A stretch of DNA of 64,000 bases, from contig NZ_CP066370.1 in assembly GCF_016406325.1 (NCBI RefSeq), positions 868,001-932,000 of the forward strand, read 5' to 3'. Every line of letters starts with the position of its first letter. Position 1 is the stretch's first letter. Shown here in pieces: positions 29,881 through 39,315 of the stretch. The notes under the pieces are model-generated. The model was not told the DNA's origin. It did no database searches and worked only from the letters and a program-made list of their open reading frames with translations. Both the position numbers and the translations under genes were made by a program. This DNA comes from Shewanella putrefaciens. GTDB taxonomy: Bacteria; Pseudomonadota; Gammaproteobacteria; Enterobacterales; Shewanellaceae.

Positions 29881-30377
29881 GATAGTTCCTCCGCCGTACA
29901 TTCATCTACTTAATAAGGGTTATTCATCGTGGCGTGATATTGGTATTTTACATAGCTCACGCACTTTAGAGCATTCTCCGCTAACAAAGTTAGCACTATC
30001 TAAAGAGGTATATGTGTATTTGTGTCACATAATTATTGTTATATCGAAAATAACATATCTAAATTGTGCAATATGATGAAAAAAACAAAATCAAACTGAA
30101 ATAAATCACTTATTTGATAGGGTGAAACTTGCTTTAGTTAACATATTTATACGGGCTAGTATTCGGCTATTTGAATTAGTTTTGAAAGTTTTGAAAGTTT
30201 TGAAAGTTTTGAAATATGTTTAGTTGTATTTTTATTTGATTGTAGTTTAGTGTAAATACGTAAATATTTACCGAGTTAAGTATTATGCAATAAGTGATAT
30301 TTCGCCAGTAATTGGGGTGGAAATTTATTGTTTATTTTGCCAGTATGTTAGCTGTATGATTTTTAAAGGTTAAATTT
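29881..30377. promoter_or_regulatory. Divergent regulatory region fccA / frameshifted membrane gene
   Basis: Nearly 500 AT-rich bases. It holds a weak CRP-like element on the - strand (AGTGA-N6-TCAGT, at 30095-30110) and the 9-bp tandem repeat at 30181-30214. Crp control of fccA is known in S. oneidensis; the site here is only a candidate. No small gene is evident. Confidence 0.35.
30181..30214. repeat. 9-bp tandem repeat (TTTGAAAGT, nearly 4 copies)
   Basis: Three exact copies of TTTGAAAGT at 30181-30207 and a fourth partial copy (TTTGAAA). It lies between divergent genes, about 165 bases before the + strand gene. Confidence 0.9.
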
Positions 30378-30789
30378 ATGCGTAGCGATCATGTGTCAGA
30401 GAGACGTTTTTGGATACAGCGACTGAGTAAAACAAGCTTAAGGGCGTTGCATATACTTGGTGTTGTCGGTGCGGGGGGGAGGAATATTACTCGGCGTAGA
30501 AAAACTCCTGTGGCTGAATTACTGGTATATTGCAATGTCGACAGGAAGCATATTGATGTGTTGGGAAGTCGTACGGGATTGGCGTTGGCTTATTCAGCTT
30601 AAGGGTGTGTTAACCTTGGTTAAATTAGGTTTGCTTTGTTTGTTTATACCACTCGCAAATTATAAACCTGAGCTGCTTATACTCGTCTTGTTTTTATCTG
30701 TTATCGTTTCCCATGGTCCCGCTGGACTCAGGCATTATTCGATTGTGCATCGTCGACAAATTGAAACTAAAAAAGAGATTAAAGGCTAA
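30378..30789 (+). pseudogene. Small multi-helix membrane protein interrupted by a +1 shift in a G7 tract
   Basis: The frame from ATG 30378 (AAAGG upstream) encodes a basic start and a hydrophobic helix (ALHILGVVGAGG), then loses sense after the G run at 30473-30479. The next frame continues directly as GGILLGVEK and three more helices to the stop at 30787-30789. Removing one G joins them into a 136-residue four-helix protein. It could be a real pseudogene, a phase-variable gene or a sequencing error. The stop overlaps the next start (TAATG). Function unknown. Confidence 0.65.
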
Positions 30790-31319
30790 TGCTCCAAACA
30801 GATTGTGCACTTTTAAAGCCATCGGCATTAATAACTCAATTCCCTTGGCCATCTTTAGTGGGCTTGAATGTGCTTGATTTAGCTTGCGGTTCTGGCCGTA
30901 ATGGCCTGTGGTTCTTAGCACAGGGAGCCGATGTTACTTTTGTCGATAGCGATCTGTCTCGTTTGTATGTTGAGCATCCTAATGCGCATAAACTTCAGTG
31001 GGATTTAGAGGCCCATTCGGCACCAATTTTGCCTGTCGAAGCATTTGATATTGTGTTGGTGTTTAATTATTTACATCGGCCTTTGCTGGCACAGATCGCC
31101 GCAAGTGTTAAATCCAAAGGGTTTGTTGTTTATGAAACTTTTACATGGCGCCAAGCTGAAATAGGGCGGCCACGTAACCCGGATTTTTTATTGATTGAAC
31201 ATGAACTCAAATCAGCATTTGCCAACTGGCAACCTTTGCATTACTTTGAAGGACAATTGAGTGAATCTCATTCGGATCGTATGAGCTTTAAAGCACAGAT
31301 AATCGCTCAAAAGTGGTAG
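30789..31319 (+). CDS. Class I SAM-dependent methyltransferase (TehB-like)
   Basis: 176 residues with the SAM loop VLDLACGSGRNGLWFL (residues 28-43) and VTFVDSDLSRL, then FDIVLVFNYLHRPL. Length and motif wording resemble the short TehB-like methyltransferases. Its ATG overlaps the stop of the frameshifted gene, so translation may be coupled and could be lowered by that frameshift. Substrate unknown. Confidence 0.85.
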   Translation: MLQTDCALLKPSALITQFPWPSLVGLNVLDLACGSGRNGLWFLAQGADVTFVDSDLSRLYVEHPNAHKLQWDLEAHSAPILPVEAFDIVLVFNYLHRPLLAQIAASVKSKGFVVYETFTWRQAEIGRPRNPDFLLIEHELKSAFANWQPLHYFEGQLSESHSDRMSFKAQIIAQKW

Positions 31320-31379
31320 TATGCTATCCTGTCCGATCCTAAATCTATCCATGCACAAAGTAAAAGTAGAGGCCGCAGG

Positions 31380-31670
31380 ATGTTTCCCTATCCAGAGCAA
31401 TACCGCATTGCCACTCCACCGATAACGACAGCCATTATGGTGGGTTGGGCGCTGCTCAGTCATAGCGTGTTGGCGGATGCTAGCCCAGTAGCGTTATACC
31501 CATTATTTGCGCTGTTTCCTCTGATTATTGCATTACATATGTACTTAATTTGGTTGGCGAAAGGGATGGGAAGGCTCGATCAGTTTTTCTATGCGTTAGT
31601 GCATATTCCATTAGCGTTTGTGGTGTGGACGTTTACCATTATGCATGTCAATGGTAATGCATTTTCCTAG
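31380..31670 (+). CDS. Small membrane protein, unknown function
   Basis: 96 residues with three hydrophobic helices (about 15-33, 38-60, 68-88). GAGG lies ahead of ATG 31380. It probably belongs to the same + strand unit as the methyltransferase. No motif recognised. Confidence 0.6.
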   Translation: MFPYPEQYRIATPPITTAIMVGWALLSHSVLADASPVALYPLFALFPLIIALHMYLIWLAKGMGRLDQFFYALVHIPLAFVVWTFTIMHVNGNAFS

Positions 31671-31726
31671 TTTATTTTCCTGATTTGTGACTACTTTACT
31701 TAAGATGTGTTCAAGGATGATTGCGT

Positions 31727-33298
31727 GTGGATCTAGAGTTTAAAAAACGCCAACTACTTTATTTTCCTGTTTTATATCTCAGTGGATTATTTATTTTAGG
31801 CTATAGCCTTATCCATTGGTTTTTACTGCAATTATTTAATGTAGATGAAGACCTTGGGTATTTTTGGTTACCTCTGTTGCTTCCCGGTGGATTGTTGTTT
31901 TTTTTCCTTCGGCCTAGGCTTAAACTGCTTAACTTTACGGGCAGTCATTCACGCTTTATATATCTTCTAATTGCTTCAATTTATATTGCAGTTCCTACCA
32001 TCATTGCTCAGGCATACCTAAAGACGGTAACGGGCAAGTTAACTCAGCTTGATTCGATACAGGAAATCATGCTGCACCCTCCGACGCAGTTTTATCAATT
32101 AAAACGGTCTTATATCGATAAAACGCAAATCGGTTTACAGCGTAGCTTTGAAGTAACAGGTAGGAGTAATAACAGACTAACGATCAAGCTGTATATCGCC
32201 ATCCCCATTTTTGCGAGCGAGGCAGATAGCCACCGCGCTCCCGCTCTGGCATGGTATGGCAAAATATACCAAGAAGAGATCAGTAATCGACTCGAACCTG
32301 ATGAAAAAGAAGCGCAATTTCAAGCGTTCTTAACACGTATACAAACCGAGTTTGACGAGTTTGATCCCCATGCGTTTAATTATCTAGATCGTCTCGGCCC
32401 CTCTTCACTTTATTCGGATTTGCTCTCTGCCGCACAAAACAGCCCCAGCTACCAAGCTGAATATCGGACTATTTTTATGCCAGCATTCACTCCCTTTGAG
32501 GCGCGAAATGGTCATAAACTAGCGTGGATTATCGGCTGGCTGTTGGTTGGAGCATTGGTGTGGTATGTGATGTTGCGACGGGTCAAACTGGATGAAGTGG
32601 CGTTGAACTCAGGGGCATTAGCAAAACAATTGGATCATCGGAATACCACCTCTGAATTACAGTCATGGCTTGAGTTCATCCGCCCTAAAGCCGGTTTTAT
32701 GGTCACGCCAGTACTGATGTCTCTCAATGCATTCGTGTTTATCTTTATGGCATGGTCAAGCTCGCATGTTATTCATTTTCAGAGCCATTTTTTGCTTGAG
32801 TGGGGGGCTAATTTTCGGCCTAACGTGCTTGCGGGTGAGTGGTGGCGCTTAGTCACGAGTAGCTTTATCCACGGCGGCTTAGCGCACTTAGTGCTGAATC
32901 TTTACGGATTGTTTTTCGTCGGTACCTTTATTGAGCCTTTGCTGGGTAAATGGCGACTGTTGTTGGTGTATTTAGTCTCGGGGATTCTGGCGAGTGTTGC
33001 GAGTCTCTGTTGGTATGATGCCACTATAAGTGTGGGAGCATCGGGCGCCATTATGGGACTTTTCGGGATATTAGTGATTTGGGTTTGGAAGCGGGTTTTT
33101 GCTAAAGAAATTCATTTTATCTTAAGTATCAATGTAGCGATATTTGTCACTGCAAGTGTAGTTTCTGGTTTTTTGGGTGGCGTTGACAATGCGGCTCATA
33201 TTGGCGGATTCGTTAGTGGTTTACTGCTTGGGTTTCTTTTACTGCCGTATATTCGAAAACCTCAGCCCACTAAAAAACAAAAGCCGAGAAGAAAATAA
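31727..33298 (+). CDS. Rhomboid-family intramembrane serine protease with long N-terminal part
   Basis: The C-terminal 200 residues are a rhomboid domain: WWRLVTSSFIHGGLAHLVLN, the catalytic Ser in GASGAIMGLFG and the catalytic His in AAHIGGF. The first 300 residues hold two helices, a polar region of about 200 residues (likely periplasmic) and another helix before the rhomboid domain. I prefer GTG 31727, nine bases after AAGGA; TTG 31721 is too close. Bacterial rhomboids cut membrane proteins within or near helices. The long extension may select substrates. Confidence 0.88.
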   Translation: MDLEFKKRQLLYFPVLYLSGLFILGYSLIHWFLLQLFNVDEDLGYFWLPLLLPGGLLFFFLRPRLKLLNFTGSHSRFIYLLIASIYIAVPTIIAQAYLKTVTGKLTQLDSIQEIMLHPPTQFYQLKRSYIDKTQIGLQRSFEVTGRSNNRLTIKLYIAIPIFASEADSHRAPALAWYGKIYQEEISNRLEPDEKEAQFQAFLTRIQTEFDEFDPHAFNYLDRLGPSSLYSDLLSAAQNSPSYQAEYRTIFMPAFTPFEARNGHKLAWIIGWLLVGALVWYVMLRRVKLDEVALNSGALAKQLDHRNTTSELQSWLEFIRPKAGFMVTPVLMSLNAFVFIFMAWSSSHVIHFQSHFLLEWGANFRPNVLAGEWWRLVTSSFIHGGLAHLVLNLYGLFFVGTFIEPLLGKWRLLLVYLVSGILASVASLCWYDATISVGASGAIMGLFGILVIWVWKRVFAKEIHFILSINVAIFVTASVVSGFLGGVDNAAHIGGFVSGLLLGFLLLPYIRKPQPTKKQKPRRK

Positions 33299-33310
33299 AT
33301 ACTTCTCGGC
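33271..33310 (-). terminator. Terminator of chaA, overlapping the rhomboid 3' end
   Basis: GCCGAGAAG and CTTCTCGGC around a ten-base loop, followed on the - strand by TTTTGTTTTTTA. The hairpin lies in the last codons and stop of the convergent rhomboid gene. Confidence 0.75.
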
Positions 33311-33335
33311 CGTTGAAGGATGTTTCTGTTAATGT

Positions 33336-34433
33336 TTAGGCATGTTCAAACATTAAGAACAAATACACGATAAACAGCACTATATGAGTCGCGCCGTGCA
33401 GTGCATTGGTACGACCGCTACTAAAGCTGACCTTACAGACCATTAAACTGGTGATTAACAGCACCATGTCGGCGGGTGACAGGCCTAAATGGACTTCTTG
33501 ATCTATCACGCTGCCAATAATTAATACCGCGGGGACTGTGAGTGCAATCGTCGCGAGCACTGAGCCAAAATACAGATTCATCGCCCGCTGTAATTGATTG
33601 TTTAACGCGGCCTTAAAGCCTCCTACCGCTTCGGGTGATAAAATCAAGCAGGCGACAATAAAGCCCCCTAATGCCTGTGGAGCGCCTAGGGTTGCTACGC
33701 TGTAATTGATGGGCATAGCTAAGGTTTTTGCCAGCAAGATGACCACCAACAAATAGCCAATTAATAGAATCGTATGGTAAGCATTACTGCGCAGTATGCC
33801 GTGGTGTTCCTCATGGTCTTCATGATCGGCATCGACAAAGAAATGGCTATGGCTCTTTGTCTGTACCACTAAAAAGACGCCATAGAGCAGAATCGAAATA
33901 ATGATCAGCATCCAAGACATGGCTTTAGACATGCCACCGATAGTGCCACCTTCGGTAAAATTGGGCAGCACTAAACAGAGTAGGGCGAGGGGAATAATCG
34001 CCACGAGATAGGATTTTACGCCATCTAAATTGAAATGCTGGGTATGGTAACGCCAGCCGCCAAGTAATAATGTAAAGCCCACTAAACCATTGATGATTAA
34101 CATGACGACGGCGAACATAGTGTCGCGCGCCATGACAGGATTGGGTTCTCCGGTCAGCATCACGGAGGAGATCATCACCACTTCGAGTGAAATGACCGAT
34201 AAAGTTAAGATTAAGGTGCCATAGGGATCGCCAAGTTTAATCGCTAGCGCATCTGAGTGGCGTACCACAGAGAAAATAGCCCAAGTTACAACACCCAATA
34301 GGGCGAGCGAAACGGGGATATAGGTCGAGAGGGCGGTGCCATCGGCGAGTAAGCTATCGCCACCGGTTTTAAAGAATACTAAGGTCAGTATTCCCAGTAG
34401 TAGGGCTAACTCGTCTTTCATAAATGTCTTCAT
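33336..34433 (-). CDS. chaA: Calcium/sodium-proton antiporter ChaA
   Basis: 365 residues from ATG 34433 (AGGA upstream); a TTG two codons earlier is possible. The two inverted CaCA repeats are clear: GDPYGTLILTLSVISLEVVM and LSPEAVGGFKAALNNQLQRA with AMNLYFGSVLATIALTVP. Between them is an acidic His-rich loop (DADHEDHEEHHG). The wording follows E. coli ChaA closely. It exchanges cytoplasmic Ca2+, Na+ or K+ for protons at alkaline pH. Confidence 0.92.
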   Translation of the reverse strand: MKTFMKDELALLLGILTLVFFKTGGDSLLADGTALSTYIPVSLALLGVVTWAIFSVVRHSDALAIKLGDPYGTLILTLSVISLEVVMISSVMLTGEPNPVMARDTMFAVVMLIINGLVGFTLLLGGWRYHTQHFNLDGVKSYLVAIIPLALLCLVLPNFTEGGTIGGMSKAMSWMLIIISILLYGVFLVVQTKSHSHFFVDADHEDHEEHHGILRSNAYHTILLIGYLLVVILLAKTLAMPINYSVATLGAPQALGGFIVACLILSPEAVGGFKAALNNQLQRAMNLYFGSVLATIALTVPAVLIIGSVIDQEVHLGLSPADMVLLITSLMVCKVSFSSGRTNALHGATHIVLFIVYLFLMFEHA

Positions 34434-34661
34434 AGGCAATGTGTCCTAAACGAAAAAAAAGGCCGTTAGTATAGACACTGGTTATGGCACACTTTGCATT
34501 AAACTTCTTTTAGATTTTACAGTTGAGGTGTTGATGCTAAGGTTTTTTATTTTAACTAAGTCTGCCTACGACGGTTATCGTTAAGGGTGGTATAAATATG
34601 ATTATGCTGAAGTGATTCATCTTCTAGCCTTAACTAAAAACCGATTTATGAAGGTAGTGAT

Positions 34662-34979
34662 TTGATTAATATAGTTATTTTTTGTGTGATTGTGATTTTG
34701 TATTTTGGATTTGAACAACACCGAGATCGACAAGCCTATATGGCGATACTGCTCTATGGGGTTTATATACTTATATATGAGTTTGTCCCACCTTTCCCGA
34801 GTGTTACATCATCCCATATAGGTAAATTATACGGTTTGGTGCCTATGTTATCCGTTGGCGCTATCCTCTTTCCGCATTTCAATACCAAGTCACCAGAAGT
34901 GGTGACTCGTTGTATCGGCTGGCTGGGATTGCTTTCTGTATTCGTCATTTTAGCAATGTTTAAAATATTGATATGGTAG
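34662..34979 (+). CDS. Small membrane protein, unknown function
   Basis: 105 residues from TTG 34662 with GAAGG just upstream. It has four hydrophobic stretches (about 1-16, 25-42, 55-70, 84-104). It is followed by a good terminator, which supports a real gene. Family not recognised. Confidence 0.55.
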   Translation: MINIVIFCVIVILYFGFEQHRDRQAYMAILLYGVYILIYEFVPPFPSVTSSHIGKLYGLVPMLSVGAILFPHFNTKSPEVVTRCIGWLGLLSVFVILAMFKILIW

Positions 34980-34995
34980 TAGAGCTGCCTACTGT

Positions 34996-35035
34996 GCTGT
35001 GCACTCAATACAGTGCACAGCGGTTTGGTTTTTAT
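34996..35035 (+). terminator. Rho-independent terminator
   Basis: GCTGTGCACT and AGTGCACAGC with a six-base loop, then GGTTTGGTTTTTATT. It follows the small membrane gene by 17 bases. Confidence 0.8.
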
Positions 35036-35089
35036 TAATGGATTAACTCTGCGGCTTAAGCTAAAAGTCGCACACTCAAAAACCGTAGA

Positions 35090-36832
35090 CTAAAAGATGG
35101 GGAAGACATGGTCCGAGGTAATCACCGGGGGCGGTATTTCCTGATTTAAAAACTTGCCATGATGGTAGCTATTAATCACTTGTATCCAGCCATTATCCCT
35201 GAACTCGTATTGTTTACCATGAAACCTGCTCTGCTCGTCATAATTAGCAATTTCAAGCAAATAGTCTTCGGTATTACGCAGTTCCCAATGGCCGACTTGT
35301 TTACCTTGGTCGAAGCGACCGTACCAATAACGTCTCTCAGGATTTGGCCTTGGGTTGAAACCGAACTCTCCATGGGTATACACCCAGTCGCCATCCTGCT
35401 GCCCATTGCGGTATTCGCCCTTTTCATACAATTGGCCGTCAGTGGCATAGCGTTGGACTAATCCTTCGGGTTTGCCATGGTTAAAGTTTATTAATTCAAG
35501 CAATTGCCCTGAACTTGTCTGATTGCGGAACTCGCCATGGAGTTCCCCTTGGGTATCATAACTAAAGGTGAGGGTGGCATCCTCTTGTTGTTTTTTCCAT
35601 TTGCCTGAGGGCTTGTCGTTGGCATATTGGCCTTGCTCGGCCAGCCATTGTTCCCCTGTTTCATGCTTAATTTTCAGCATTTCGTAGGGGCCTTCGCGCT
35701 TACCCTCTTTAAAATATTCCCGGGTAATCACTTTTACAGTTTGACTACGGTTTAGGGTTTGCAGATATAAACCGGTCAATTGGTTATCGATATGCTCGCT
35801 GCGGCTAATTAACTCACCTTGCTCAAATATTTCGTTGAGAACCCATTTTTTAAGCTTGTCTTCTTCGATGTTAGAGGTAAGTTGACCGTCACTAAAGCGT
35901 TGATGCTTACGGTAAACCCAGCTGTTGTTTTGGTGTTTTTCTTCGGTTGAACTGAGCATGTTACCCTTTTCATCGTATTTAATCGATAAGGTCACATTCC
36001 ATGGTGCTTCTATGATTTCCTTTTGTGCTATCTGGCCATTTTCATAGTAATCCAGCTGTTCACCGACTTTATAGTCATTGTGGTAGCGGTAGTGGCGCTT
36101 TACCTTGCCATCACCGAAATATTCGAAGTAATCCCCGTGTTTCTTACCTTTGACATAAGCTTGGGTCGAGATGATTTTACCAAACGCCCAGTTTGTTTCG
36201 TTGCCATGTGTGAGCCCGTCCACCATTGGGGTTTCGAGGTGCAAGTTGCCATTATCATAGTACTGAGTAACACAAGTGCCGCTATTACAGACCTTGCCCC
36301 TAAGCTTTCCCTCGCTATCAAAGAGCTCGCTTATGCCGACCTCTTTACCATCTTGATAGGTGGTTTTGTAACGGATCTTTCCACCTTCCCAATAACCTGT
36401 TTCTGGGCCTTGTTTCACACCATTTTCATAGTGGGATTCAACATACAATTGGCCCGTTGCTATATATTTTTTGAGCAAGCCATGAAGTTGGCCTTGCCCA
36501 TTGCGAAAGCCTTGTTCATAGGGTTTGCCATCCTCAAAGTAACATTGATAAGCACCGCGGAATTGTTCACTGGTGAGTGTTTTACCGATATTGTTATCGG
36601 CGAGGGAACTGGCGCAGAAAAGCATATCGTTGTCTTTGTAATAAATCTCGGCCTTATAATTTCCGTCAATCACTTCAGTCGATTGCTTTAAATAATAGCG
36701 AGCTAACTTTTTATTTTTGATGATCTTCCAATGTTCATCGAGTAGCACGTTTTCTGCATTGGCATTGGTACTGATAGTGATACAGACAAGTACCAGTGCT
36801 CCAAGGAGCCGTTTTACTGTAAATAGACGCAT
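35090..36832 (-). CDS. Exported YwqK/MORN-type repeat protein
   Basis: 580 residues with a signal peptide (about residues 1-26, NANA|ENV). From about residue 90 to the end it is a chain of beta-hairpin repeats with the form Y-x-x-G-x-x-x-G-x-x-x-x-Y: GQLHGLLKKY, HGDYFEYFGDGKVKR, KPSGKWKK, KVGEQLDYYENGQ and others. These MORN_2/YwqK repeats form long sheets that bind protein or lipid. It starts nine bases after the stop of the lipoprotein gene, so the two form an operon. Exact function unknown. Confidence 0.8.
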   Translation of the reverse strand: MRLFTVKRLLGALVLVCITISTNANAENVLLDEHWKIIKNKKLARYYLKQSTEVIDGNYKAEIYYKDNDMLFCASSLADNNIGKTLTSEQFRGAYQCYFEDGKPYEQGFRNGQGQLHGLLKKYIATGQLYVESHYENGVKQGPETGYWEGGKIRYKTTYQDGKEVGISELFDSEGKLRGKVCNSGTCVTQYYDNGNLHLETPMVDGLTHGNETNWAFGKIISTQAYVKGKKHGDYFEYFGDGKVKRHYRYHNDYKVGEQLDYYENGQIAQKEIIEAPWNVTLSIKYDEKGNMLSSTEEKHQNNSWVYRKHQRFSDGQLTSNIEEDKLKKWVLNEIFEQGELISRSEHIDNQLTGLYLQTLNRSQTVKVITREYFKEGKREGPYEMLKIKHETGEQWLAEQGQYANDKPSGKWKKQQEDATLTFSYDTQGELHGEFRNQTSSGQLLELINFNHGKPEGLVQRYATDGQLYEKGEYRNGQQDGDWVYTHGEFGFNPRPNPERRYWYGRFDQGKQVGHWELRNTEDYLLEIANYDEQSRFHGKQYEFRDNGWIQVINSYHHGKFLNQEIPPPVITSDHVFPIF

Positions 36833-36841
36833 AACCGCTCC

Positions 36842-39115
36842 TTATGGCAAAGGTTTAAAGGTGAATTCATAGGGGATATCGACGGGGTTTTGAGAGAGCG
36901 TCATATAACTCACCTTCGCGGCAGGGCCCGCAACACTCAAATAGCGGCCATCGACCAGCGCCTCTTTAATCCGCAGTTCGGTGGTTTCGGGCAGTCGAAT
37001 TGTTAGGGATTTGCCTTGGGCATCCTCGACTTTAAAGTAGTTCTTAAGATCTTTACTCGGCTCGTCACCATAACCGGTTTTTGTTAGCCAAGCTTGTACA
37101 TCGATTAACCAAGGACGTGGGTTAGCTGCCTGCTCTAAGGGTTGCCAACTGATATCACCTTGGCAATGGATTTTTCCTTGGATGTGTTTATCGTAGAAAA
37201 ACTGCCGCTCACGGTCGGGCGTCATCAGGGTATAGGCTGGTCCGTTTGGGGCATTATGCTCAAACAGCCAAGTGACTTCGTGTTTCCCCTCTTTAAAACC
37301 TTGTTCTATTTCAGGTTTACAGGCACTCGCTAATGCGGCTGACATAGGAATATACAGATTATGGCCATTGTCAGTCTCAGGTTTTATCCCTTGGATCGCA
37401 CTGATTTCGGCGTTTGATGGCTCAAGATCTTGATAGAGGAAGTTATTGAGGCTCGAATCGCCAAACTCGCTTAAGGGATTGGCCAGATTTTGGTTGTAGT
37501 CGGTAAAGGTCACAAAGCGGATGTTCTTGGTTTGGCTTAACTCCGGCTGTGGCTGGCTCTCCAGTATTACAACGGTTTTAGGGATTTCATCTAGCTTAAG
37601 TAGCAGGGCGCGGGTGCTAAGGTGATGAGGATCATCGACACCGATTAATTCCCTCAGCAGTTCCTTATCCGTCACCGTTAACCATTTAGGATAATCACCA
37701 TCGCGACGGGCTTCGGCCATCTTTCCTTTAAGTTGCTGAAAAGGAAGATTAATGTTTTTAGTCTTACTCTGCTTTGTTACGACTTTAAATAGCTTTGCCT
37801 CGGCGTCGAGCACCTGAATCGTGAGGCTCGCATCGCCAAAGGTATAGGGAGTGGCGACCAGTTCATCCCACGATTTTTCGACTATCTTATTGCTTTCAGG
37901 GATAAGGGTCAGCTTGGCGGTGATATGGTCTATCTGTTTAAGTTTATTGGCGGTGTTGTCCCAGCCTGTGGCGATAAGATCCACCGAAGACTCAATCGAG
38001 CGGTTGAAATTCATCGCCATACCTTTGCTGTGCTGCCAGAAGTGAATATCTATCGGATTTCCGCTGGCATCAAAGGCGGCTAAGTCTTCATAATTCACAT
38101 TAGCAACCACATATCGCGGGCTCATATTATGCACAAAGCGCAATTGCAGCACTTCTGGCGTGTCAGCGCCCCATGGGCCAATATTATCAAGAATGCCTTG
38201 CTGATCAGGTAATAAGGATTTTATAAAGTCCTTATCATGGGCTTTATATTCCCGCGGAACATCGCTAATGGGGTAGAGTTCTTTTTGCAGATCATCTATA
38301 TCACGCTCGGCATCGTACCTAGCGTCGGCATGCCAAAGCATGCTCATGATATAAGGGCTATCCTTGGGCGCCATGGCGATGCGGCGGGTGAGAGTACTGC
38401 CTTGCTGCACTTCCTGTTGAAAAAAAGCCATGCTCTCTAACCAACCGGTTTTGCGGTTAAGCTCGAACTTGCCATAGGCCTTAAAGTTGTCTTTTTCACC
38501 TTGAACTACTGCAAATAACTTATCTTCGGTCACTCTCTCAACTGTCCAAGTTAGGCGTGCGTCCATGGGGGCGCTAATGCTATAACCGACCTTAGGCTCT
38601 AGCGCCACGGGCAAAGTTGGAGCCTGTTCAAACAGTGACTTAAGATTAGTCCAGTGCTCAAATAGCTCGATAACCTCTTTTTGATCCGCCTTCGCGATGG
38701 GCGTCAGTTGACGGACTTCACCCTTGCTGAACTCCACATTAAAGCCGTCTTTAACCAATTGCACGATTTCATTGGACTTGCTTTTAGGGTCGATATTACT
38801 CACCGGAATAGGCAAGCCATAGTCGCTTATTTGCAACAGGTTAGGTTGGAGAAAAAAGCGGGCGTTATGGGTTAATGGCGTCGTTAAGCTGGCCGCTTTA
38901 CCTGCTTCATCTTGTAATTGGTAATCCAGCAGCAATCGCGCCTGCATCACTTTGCGGGTTTCAAAGCCATCATCGAGGCTGACGGTGGAAATAATCTGAT
39001 ATTCACTTTGAGTGGGGATGCTAGCTGACTTGCTTGAAAGCGAATTATCGCAAGCCGTTAACCCAAGCGTGATCGTGATAGTGGTACAAATTACCCTGCA
39101 TATCCTTATAGCCAT
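36842..39115 (-). CDS. Large lipoprotein, unknown function
   Basis: 757 residues. The N-terminus is a lipoprotein signal with lipobox LTAC (Cys 22). After it the +2 residue is Asp, which in many Gram-negative bacteria favours retention at the inner membrane, although this rule is uncertain in Shewanella. The rest is a mixed alpha/beta polar protein without cysteine clusters or motifs I recognise. It is the first gene of a two-gene operon with the YwqK-repeat protein. No second-site enzyme residues are evident. Confidence 0.75.
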   Translation of the reverse strand: MAIRICRVICTTITITLGLTACDNSLSSKSASIPTQSEYQIISTVSLDDGFETRKVMQARLLLDYQLQDEAGKAASLTTPLTHNARFFLQPNLLQISDYGLPIPVSNIDPKSKSNEIVQLVKDGFNVEFSKGEVRQLTPIAKADQKEVIELFEHWTNLKSLFEQAPTLPVALEPKVGYSISAPMDARLTWTVERVTEDKLFAVVQGEKDNFKAYGKFELNRKTGWLESMAFFQQEVQQGSTLTRRIAMAPKDSPYIMSMLWHADARYDAERDIDDLQKELYPISDVPREYKAHDKDFIKSLLPDQQGILDNIGPWGADTPEVLQLRFVHNMSPRYVVANVNYEDLAAFDASGNPIDIHFWQHSKGMAMNFNRSIESSVDLIATGWDNTANKLKQIDHITAKLTLIPESNKIVEKSWDELVATPYTFGDASLTIQVLDAEAKLFKVVTKQSKTKNINLPFQQLKGKMAEARRDGDYPKWLTVTDKELLRELIGVDDPHHLSTRALLLKLDEIPKTVVILESQPQPELSQTKNIRFVTFTDYNQNLANPLSEFGDSSLNNFLYQDLEPSNAEISAIQGIKPETDNGHNLYIPMSAALASACKPEIEQGFKEGKHEVTWLFEHNAPNGPAYTLMTPDRERQFFYDKHIQGKIHCQGDISWQPLEQAANPRPWLIDVQAWLTKTGYGDEPSKDLKNYFKVEDAQGKSLTIRLPETTELRIKEALVDGRYLSVAGPAAKVSYMTLSQNPVDIPYEFTFKPLP

Positions 39116-39315
39116 TAGAACTCCATCTGCAACTTATGTTGTTGAAATGTAAAATTATTAATTTGTGAATTGATGGCATTATACACAAAAATATCTCAGG
39201 GGAATAAATTAGATACCCGTCAGAAAAATATCTTTGCGTTAATCAAGGTAGCGTCGTGGGGGGAGACATTCTATGGGATAAACCAGATGGGTTATCCCAT
39301 AGAATGGTTCGAGCA

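Noticed and set aside
29980..30030. CRP site near GTGTCACAT upstream of fccA
   Set aside because: Only one half fits; the spacing of the other half is wrong.
35159..36691. Several + strand frames of up to 222 residues over the YwqK-repeat gene
   Set aside because: They are the opposite-strand shadow of a repetitive gene.
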